Shown here: positions 58,427 through 64,000 of the stretch, in pieces
How positions within the stretch are numbered: position 1 is the first letter of the stretch
Layout: each line of letters opens with the position of its first letter
Origin: DATJHM01 sp035493895
GTDB taxonomy: Bacteria > Chloroflexota > Ktedonobacteria > Ktedonobacterales > Ktedonobacteraceae
NCBI GenBank assembly: GCA_035493895.1
Contig: DATJHM010000162.1
Span: forward strand, 29,947-93,946
Reading direction: 5' to 3'
Length of the DNA stretch: 64,000 nucleotides
Notes under the pieces: model-generated
Database searches by the model: none
Told to the model about the DNA's origin: nothing
What the model saw: only the letters and a program-made list of their open reading frames with translations
Translations under genes and position numbers: made by a program

Positions 58427-59629
58427 GTGGCAGTAATTACTATTCGTGATGTACACACCATTCTGACAGCGCCAGACGCGACACGTCTGGTGGTAGTGAA
58501 AATCGAGACCTCAGAACCTGGTCTGTATGGGATAGGTTGCGCAACATTTACGCAGCGCCATACGGCCGTACGCACAGCGGTCGAAGATTTTCTGAAACCG
58601 TTTCTGCTTGGGAAAGATGTTGAACGGATCGAAGATCTCTGGCAAACGATGTATGTTAACCCGTACTGGCGCAATGGGCCTGTGCTGAATAACGCGATCT
58701 CGGGAGTGGACATGGCTCTCTGGGATATTAAAGGCAAATTGGCCCGTATGCCTGTCTACCAATTGCTCGGAGGCAAATGCCGCGAAGGAGCAGCAGTCTA
58801 CCGCCATGCCGATGGCCGAACCCCTGCTGAGGTCGTTGAACGTGTGCAGGCTTTGCAAGAGCAAGGATACCACCACATACGCTGTCAATTGAGCGGATAT
58901 GGCGGCGCGAAACCTCTCCGTCCGGCACCTGAAAACGCATTACCTGGCAATTATTTTGATCCCGACGCCTATGCTCGCAGCATTCCACGTCTGTTTGAGC
59001 ATGTACGCAATCATTTCGGGGATGAGATCGAACTGCTGCACGACATACACGAACGACTGGCACCGATTGAGGCTATTCGTCTGGCAAAACAGCTAGAGCC
59101 CTATCGTCTCTTTTTCCTGGAAGATCCACTTCCCCCTGAGCAAAACGGCTGGTTCCAGATGTTACGTCAGCAGAGCGCCACACCTATCGCTATGGGCGAG
59201 CTTTTCAATCATCCACAGGAGTGGGTACCATTGATTGTCAATCGGCTGATCGATTTTATTCGTGTGCATATCAGTCAGGTGGGGGGGATCACGCCCGCGA
59301 AAAAGCTGGCGGTGCTCTGCGAAACATTCGGCATCCGCACAGCCTGGCATGGTCCACAGGATACGTCGCCGGTCGGGCATGCGGCAAATTTGCACCTGGA
59401 TCTGTCGAGCATAAACTTCGGCATCCAGGAGTGGAGCGGCTTTCCACAGAATACACAAGCAGTTTTCCCGGGCTGCCCTGAGGTGCGCAACGGCTATATG
59501 TATCCCAACGATCAACCCGGGCTCGGTATCGATGTTGACGAAAAAGAGGCTGCGAAGTTCCCTTGTTTTGATGGCCCTCCCGCCTGGACGCTGGTGCGCA
59601 CGCCCGATGGATCTCCAGGGCGGCCATAG
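58427..59629 (+). CDS. Enolase-superfamily sugar-acid dehydratase (D-mannonate dehydratase/RspA type)
   Basis: 400 residues of the mandelate-racemase/enolase superfamily. ManD-type features: YVNPYWRNGPVLNNAISGVDMALWDIKGK (in parts), YRHADGRTPAEVVERV, metal ligands in LLHDIHERL, FLEDPLPPEQ and AMGELFNHP, the HISQVGGITPAKKLA block and TAWHGPQDTSPVGHAANLHL. It should remove water from D-mannonate or a similar sugar acid, giving 2-keto-3-deoxy-gluconate. The GTG at 58427 is chosen: the family normally begins just before VITIRDVHTIL, and AGAAAGAGA lies upstream. No uronate genes are adjacent. Low-activity or different-substrate members of the family exist. Confidence 0.88.
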   Translation: MAVITIRDVHTILTAPDATRLVVVKIETSEPGLYGIGCATFTQRHTAVRTAVEDFLKPFLLGKDVERIEDLWQTMYVNPYWRNGPVLNNAISGVDMALWDIKGKLARMPVYQLLGGKCREGAAVYRHADGRTPAEVVERVQALQEQGYHHIRCQLSGYGGAKPLRPAPENALPGNYFDPDAYARSIPRLFEHVRNHFGDEIELLHDIHERLAPIEAIRLAKQLEPYRLFFLEDPLPPEQNGWFQMLRQQSATPIAMGELFNHPQEWVPLIVNRLIDFIRVHISQVGGITPAKKLAVLCETFGIRTAWHGPQDTSPVGHAANLHLDLSSINFGIQEWSGFPQNTQAVFPGCPEVRNGYMYPNDQPGLGIDVDEKEAAKFPCFDGPPAWTLVRTPDGSPGRP

Positions 59630-59973
59630 TTTTTTCAATCCCTCAAACGGATCGGGAGAGGACGCTGGTTTCTGCTGCCCCCAGAGGAGATTGAAATCCT
59701 GAGAGATCCTGTAAAATCGCACCACGTATATTGCGAAACCGTAAAGGAGCAATGGGAGGCAGAGCAGCCTCCCATCTGCCAGATAGTGCACAATAAACGA
59801 TACCATTATAAGATCCTCCCAACTATTTCTTCTCCTCTATCATCCTCTACATTTATATACGCAACTTTTAGCAAAAAGCGGAAATCATTTCGTATACATC
59901 TTTTCTTTTTCTATGCTAATGTGATAATATATGCCGTACACGCAAAAAAAATATTACAGGATGGAAGTGATGA
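59630..59973. other. Intergenic region with a terminator-like hairpin
   Basis: ATGGGAGGC (59752-59760) pairs with GCCTCCCAT (59767-59775). Otherwise no gene or repeat was seen in these 344 bases. Confidence 0.55.
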
Positions 59974-61392
59974 ATGCTTTTCAATTTACATAAACCTAAT
60001 TTACAGGCAATTACGGTATTGCTCGAAGCATTTTTGGAGCAAGAATATCAATCACGAGGCATGGCTGGTCTCTCTATAGCCCTGGTCAGTGGACAGGAGT
60101 GCATCTGGTCACAAGGATTTGGCTTTGCAGACGTTGAGCAAGAGATAAAAGCAAGCCCGGAAACGGTCTACCGAATTGCTTCGCTCACGAAACCTTTTAC
60201 CGTAACGATGCTCATGCAATTGCGCGATGCGGGCAAGCTTCACCTGGATGAGCCGGTTGAACGCGTTATCCCTGAGCTCAAAACGTTGAAATCACCTCTG
60301 CACGCTCACGTGCCGATTACATTTCGCCATCTGGCCTCCCACTACTCTGGCCTACCCCGTGAACTACCAGAAGCTTTTACGTATCAGGAAGAGCAACAAG
60401 CAGTGCGTTTTTCTTCCGTGGACGAGATGCTTGTAAGCTTGAAACAGGTAGAACTGCTTGCGCCACCTATGGCCCAGCAACACTATTCCAATCTTGGTTT
60501 TGCTCTGCTCGGTCTGGCGCTGGAACGTATCGCAGGCGAGCCATATACGCAATACATTGTCAGGCACATTTTGCAGCCATTGGGTATGCAAAGTAGCGGT
60601 TTTGAGCCTATTGAATCGCTGGGAAAAGAGATGCAAGAGCGTATTGCCAGACCCTATGCCGCTGGTTTGCGACCCACAACGCCAACGCAGGTCAATGCGC
60701 TTCATCCGGCCAGCGGCCTGTTTTCAACGGTTGAGGATATGGTGCGCTTCATAGCTTTTCTATTCCACGATGGCCAGCAGGCAGAGAGACAGATCCTGCA
60801 AGAGAGTAGCATACGCGAAATGTGTAGCCCGCTCTTTATCGATCCAACGTGGCAGAATGCAACTGGTATGAGCTGGGAATTTAGCCACGCCCAAAATGAG
60901 ACGATTCTTGGGCATAGCGGTCGCCTTTTCGGCTATTCTGCCGATATGCGTTTCATTCCCAATCTGCAATTAGGGCTTGTTGTACTTACAAACACCTATG
61001 AACAGGATACCAAAAACCTCGCTTATACATTACTAGAGATGATACTGCCAGTTTTTAAATATCTCTTTACAGGCAGAGATACAGCAGAGGTAGAGCCTCA
61101 AGAGCCAGAGACGCCGCGCCCGATGCTGCAAGCATGGCAATGTTACGAAGGGCACTACCAATGTGAGGCGCTGGCCCAAAGTGCTGATGTGCTGGTGAAA
61201 GAGAACCGCTTAATCTCACGTCTGGTGGATATAGAATCTGAGCTGGTACCGACCACAGAGGAGCATGTGTTTCGCGTGGAAGGTGGACCCGTCGATGATC
61301 TATTCGCCCAGTTTGAGCTGGACGAGAAGGGCAAAGCGCACACCGTCAAAGCACTGGGATTCACCTTTGTACGCACAGAGGTAATGTCATGA
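59974..61392 (+). CDS. Serine beta-lactamase-fold hydrolase (class C / PBP4*-esterase type)
   Basis: 472 residues with no signal peptide. The catalytic Ser-x-x-Lys is IASLTKPF, the Tyr-x-Asn is HYSNLGF and the third box is LGHSGRLFGY (HSG in place of KTG). This set is typical of EstB-type esterases, D-aminopeptidases and PBP4*-like proteins; class C beta-lactamases proper are exported, so a cytoplasmic esterase or peptidase is more likely here. A C-terminal lipocalin-like domain (about 375-472) follows, as in several family members. GGAAG precedes the ATG. Convergent with the FIST gene. Confidence 0.87.
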   Translation: MLFNLHKPNLQAITVLLEAFLEQEYQSRGMAGLSIALVSGQECIWSQGFGFADVEQEIKASPETVYRIASLTKPFTVTMLMQLRDAGKLHLDEPVERVIPELKTLKSPLHAHVPITFRHLASHYSGLPRELPEAFTYQEEQQAVRFSSVDEMLVSLKQVELLAPPMAQQHYSNLGFALLGLALERIAGEPYTQYIVRHILQPLGMQSSGFEPIESLGKEMQERIARPYAAGLRPTTPTQVNALHPASGLFSTVEDMVRFIAFLFHDGQQAERQILQESSIREMCSPLFIDPTWQNATGMSWEFSHAQNETILGHSGRLFGYSADMRFIPNLQLGLVVLTNTYEQDTKNLAYTLLEMILPVFKYLFTGRDTAEVEPQEPETPRPMLQAWQCYEGHYQCEALAQSADVLVKENRLISRLVDIESELVPTTEEHVFRVEGGPVDDLFAQFELDEKGKAHTVKALGFTFVRTEVMS

Positions 61393-61404
61393 ATAATCGC
61401 CAGC

Positions 61405-62592
61405 TTATTCTTTTTTGACAAATAAGGCCAGACTCGCAGTAAAACCATGCAAATGGGGCTTCTGACCAATTGGTCCGATCTCCCCATTGCAGAAGAGGCC
61501 GGACAGCGGAAGCGGTCCCAGATAATGCTCGATCAAGCTCGCATCGTGATTTGGTTCAGCAAACATATTCTCACCTCGTCCATTGCAGGTGCAGAGAAGG
61601 GCAGCCACAGGACGATTATTGACGAGCGTAATGCGAGCCTGTTTCAACAATTCTTTGAGGTCGAGATCGGCAGTGTCAGCATCGCGCATCTGGAACTGGA
61701 TCGTCTGTCCAACACGAGGAAAAGCACCAATGGCAATAGAGCCAGTGCGCCGATCCACCCCGAGCAATGTGCGTATCAAAAAACTGCCGCGCTCGAAGGT
61801 ATCGAGATATTCATCAGCGGCCAGCCCGATCAGCAGATTGCGTTGCGCACGATGCTGGATATCGGGGCGCAGGCCCTGGAACGTCTCAGTGAGCATATGC
61901 AGCGCAGGGCGATTGGAGATCGTTTCTATCAGTCCATCATCCTGCACTTTCGTAATCGTCCAGGTCTCGCCGATAGGATCACAGCCCTGCGAGATCAGCG
62001 GCATGATAGTATAATCGCCTCCCAGGGCCAGAGCGATGCCACCATCGGTAAAGACCTCTTCATTCCAGAAAATGAAAGTGCGACGCTCAACAAAATCGCT
62101 GGAAGCCAGGCCACCAATCATAGGCAGCCCCGGATAAGCCGTCGAGAGAGACTCAATCAGCCCTTCGCAGTCCATCTGGAAAGGATCGGCGAAGAGCAAC
62201 CAGGCATTGATATCTTCAGGGGACAAAGCAAGTTTGCGCTGCCAGTCAAGCGGCCTTAACTCCTGATCCAGGAGCTCTTGAGTAAAACGAATGGCACGAA
62301 AAGATGTGCCAGGGAGGTTGAGTGTAAGGAGAGAAAGAGATGGCACATCTTCCAGTTCCTGGCCCCCGCCGACGATTCCTTGCCCCGAACATCCAAGGAG
62401 AAGAGAAGCACCAGTAGCATGCAGCACGCCGCGCAATAATTCTGGATAATGCTCGGCATAGGCAGAACTGGCAAAAAGGAACGCGACATCAACAGTGTCG
62501 GGGCTCATCTGCGAAAGCACTGCCTGCAATGCGGCCTCCCAATTCTCATTTGCGGCTATAGCGGCCTGAGCGGCCGGTTTAAGTTGAGACAT
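61405..62592 (-). CDS. FIST-domain sensory protein (FIST_N plus FIST_C)
   Basis: About 395 residues. The FIST_N part is DVAFLFASSAYAEHYPELLR, LLGCSGQGIVGGGQELEDVPSLSLL, NAWLLFADPFQMDCEGLIESL, PMIGGLASSDFVERRTFIFW and ALALGGDYTI; the FIST_C part contains GVDRRTGSIAIGAF, ALLCTCNGRGENMFAEPNHD and LSGLFCNGEIGP. FIST domains bind small ligands, perhaps amino acids, in signalling. The stand-alone form lacks a kinase or cyclase output. The ATG at 62592 (MSQLKPAAQ) has a run of G just upstream; a start at 62673 lacks a ribosome site. It is convergent with the beta-lactamase-fold gene. Confidence 0.88.
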   Translation of the reverse strand: MSQLKPAAQAAIAANENWEAALQAVLSQMSPDTVDVAFLFASSAYAEHYPELLRGVLHATGASLLLGCSGQGIVGGGQELEDVPSLSLLTLNLPGTSFRAIRFTQELLDQELRPLDWQRKLALSPEDINAWLLFADPFQMDCEGLIESLSTAYPGLPMIGGLASSDFVERRTFIFWNEEVFTDGGIALALGGDYTIMPLISQGCDPIGETWTITKVQDDGLIETISNRPALHMLTETFQGLRPDIQHRAQRNLLIGLAADEYLDTFERGSFLIRTLLGVDRRTGSIAIGAFPRVGQTIQFQMRDADTADLDLKELLKQARITLVNNRPVAALLCTCNGRGENMFAEPNHDASLIEHYLGPLPLSGLFCNGEIGPIGQKPHLHGFTASLALFVKKE

Positions 62593-62989
62593 ACCCCCCC
62601 TTGATGCTGTAAACGATTTTTTCTTCCTCTGCTTATTATGCCAATGGACGGCAAACATTTCTTCTATCAGCACCGATCATGAAAGATACCGTTGTCGAGC
62701 TTCTGCAAACGATTTGCCCTTACTCTGGTAGTATGCCACACCTTGCATTGACACGCAATTCACAAAAATAAGCATTTCTTTATGAAAGAATGCCAGCTAC
62801 ACAAGCAGATCACAGGTAGCAGCCACATCCCCCTTTTGTCTCACCTACAAAAGATGTGACAGGCACGCAGATAAACGACACATCTACAGGACAAACTTTT
62901 TCTGAACCGATTCGTATTACCTGATGAGATAGACATGAGATAATCGCAAAAAAAACTGCAATATTTTACTAAGGAGTTAAAGAGACGCT
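62593..62989. other. Intergenic region with a degenerate repeat
   Basis: No gene is seen. CGCAGATAAACG-x4-(a)TCTACAGG at 62866-62890 resembles 42408-42433 inside the MITE-like element, and the preceding CATCCCCCTTTTGTCTCAC resembles its GATCCCCCTTCTTTCCGTG part, so this may be a decayed relative. Confidence 0.5.
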
Positions 62990-63988
62990 ATGAGTGCGAC
63001 AAATACCGCGAAATTTTCCCCCGCGTGGGTCCTCTTTTTCCTGGCACCACTACTAGGAGAACTGCTGCCAGGCATCTCGCCTCCGTTCAAATTTATCAAT
63101 CCAATTGCATCATTCTTTTTGTTCGCTCTCTACGGTGGTGGTGCGATCCTCTGCCGTGAGCTGACGGTACGCACAGGTAGAGGTTGGCCGACGCTTCTGG
63201 CCCTGAGCGCAGTGATAGTACTGCTGAAAGAGGGAGTGATGACGGCAAGCCTGTTCTCTCCTGATCTGGCAGGCCCACTCGTCTACGGACGTTTCCTGGG
63301 TGTCAACTGGGTCTGGCTGGTACAGAGCCTGCTGTTCGAGAGCATTTTTGCGCTCGCCATTCCCATTCTGCTGGTCCATCTGCTCTTTCCACAACGACGA
63401 AACGAACCCTGGATCGATACGATCGGCGCACTGTGGATCATTGGCCTGCTACTCAGTGGTCTGCTGCTTGGTGTATTCTTCCTTTCGCCCTATCGTCCCT
63501 CGTTTGTCTATTATCTGATTGCCCTGGCGGTTGCGGCTGGCATTACCGTGGGCGCTTTAAATCTGCCCTATACGTTTCGCGTGACCAAAAGCAGAGCAGT
63601 CGCATCCCCCTATGTTTTTGGCATATTGTCTTTCCTGGGAACATTTGTCTTTGCCTTGATCACCTGGCTGCTACCACGTAGTCCACTCCCGGCGTTCGTG
63701 GAAATCGCAGCTTTGCTGGCTCTCGCCTTTTATGTGCTCAAAACGGTGCTGGAGATGTCGGGCAATGCGCAGAAATGGAGAGATAGTCAGCAAGCAGCAT
63801 TATTGAGCGGTGCGCTGGCTTTTTATGTCTTGCTCGCCCCCTTTAAAGAATGGTTCCCGCAGGGTCAGGATATGCGCGGTATGACCTTTGTAGCCGTGGG
63901 AGCTACCGTTTTCTTGATTGGGCTCAACTGGCTGGTACGTTCACGCAATACGCAACAACAGTTTGTTGTGCCTACAAATAACAAGTAA
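62990..63988 (+). CDS. Polytopic membrane protein of unknown function
   Basis: 332 residues, strongly hydrophobic, with about nine predicted membrane helices and a short hydrophilic C-terminus. Conserved-looking polar residues inside helices include the GELLPGISPP loop and CRELTVRTGRGWP. No transporter or enzyme motif is recognised. AAGGAG lies upstream, though at a long distance (about 15 bases), with AAAGAGA nearer. It is the last complete gene in the window; only 12 bases follow. A role in transport or lipid modification is possible but not supported by a motif. Confidence 0.75.
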   Translation: MSATNTAKFSPAWVLFFLAPLLGELLPGISPPFKFINPIASFFLFALYGGGAILCRELTVRTGRGWPTLLALSAVIVLLKEGVMTASLFSPDLAGPLVYGRFLGVNWVWLVQSLLFESIFALAIPILLVHLLFPQRRNEPWIDTIGALWIIGLLLSGLLLGVFFLSPYRPSFVYYLIALAVAAGITVGALNLPYTFRVTKSRAVASPYVFGILSFLGTFVFALITWLLPRSPLPAFVEIAALLALAFYVLKTVLEMSGNAQKWRDSQQAALLSGALAFYVLLAPFKEWFPQGQDMRGMTFVAVGATVFLIGLNWLVRSRNTQQQFVVPTNNK

Positions 63989-64000
63989 GCAAGCATTTCG

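Overview
The window looks like a chromosomal segment from a Ktedonobacteria-type member of the Chloroflexota. This is an inference from gene style, not from a marker gene: receptor Ser/Thr kinases with Pro/Thr-rich linkers, membrane-anchored WD40 proteins, a large LuxR-type ATPase regulator, ECF sigma factors, several Tat- or lipobox-type sugar-binding proteins, and DNA of intermediate GC with AT-rich intergenic stretches. No rRNA, tRNA, CRISPR array or intact transposase was found.

Layout. 1-6.2 kb: the 3' part of a kinase/WD40 receptor, a methyltransferase, a small charged protein, an anchored glucosaminidase-like enzyme and a complete receptor kinase. 6.4-18.5 kb: an LLM oxidoreductase, then a carbohydrate locus. 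A ROK repressor and its palindromic operator sit divergent to a TIM-barrel epimerase, an M24 peptidase, an FGGY kinase and a KGPDC/HPS-type decarboxylase. These are followed by a gutted binding-protein pseudogene, two ABC permeases, the intact binding protein and a divergent NAD-binding dehydrogenase. Kinase, decarboxylase and epimerase resemble the yia/sgb 3-keto-L-gulonate route. 18.6-21.4 kb: a Zn/Mn-type ABC uptake operon with a clear promoter and overlapping dyad. 21.4-22 kb: an AT-rich gap with two very long perfect palindromes and a duplicated sequence block, leading into a small membrane protein and an ECF sigma factor. 23-25.6 kb: Rrf2 regulator with an NmrA-like oxidoreductase, and a queF-yhhQ queuosine pair. 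25.7-34 kb: LuxR/ATPase regulator, MntH, P450 with a divergently oriented-in-series TetR regulator, a glycosyltransferase and a PhnD-like protein. 34.5-37 kb: an ECF sigma factor coupled to a HEAT-TM-WD40 protein. 37-43.8 kb: a second sugar ABC importer with two tandem binding proteins, a MITE-like element and an anchored clan-A glycosidase. 44.3-50.4 kb: a NarL-type two-component system and a redox module (FAD oxidoreductase, 2[4Fe-4S] protein, 55-aa protein, di-heme membrane protein). 50.4-64 kb: HNH-like lipoprotein, YwqG protein, PLP decarboxylase, PHP hydrolase, DUF2277, class A PBP, ManD-type enolase-superfamily enzyme, beta-lactamase-fold hydrolase, FIST protein and a polytopic membrane protein.

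The strongest unexplained signals are these. First, a duplicated, apparently structured leader RNA occurs before the two sugar-binding-protein copies; two base pairs of its terminal hairpin change in a compensatory way and the Shine-Dalgarno abuts the stem. Second, the redox module contains a tiny gene joined by TAATG overlaps on both sides. Third, a 246-bp MITE-like element has 10-bp terminal inverted repeats and an 11-bp flanking direct repeat. Fourth, there are 54-bp and 32-bp perfect palindromes between 21.6 and 21.75 kb. Fifth, an ECF sigma factor is paired with a membrane HEAT/WD40 protein. Neither sugar importer has its own ATPase gene in the window, so both probably use a shared MsmK-type ATPase encoded elsewhere.
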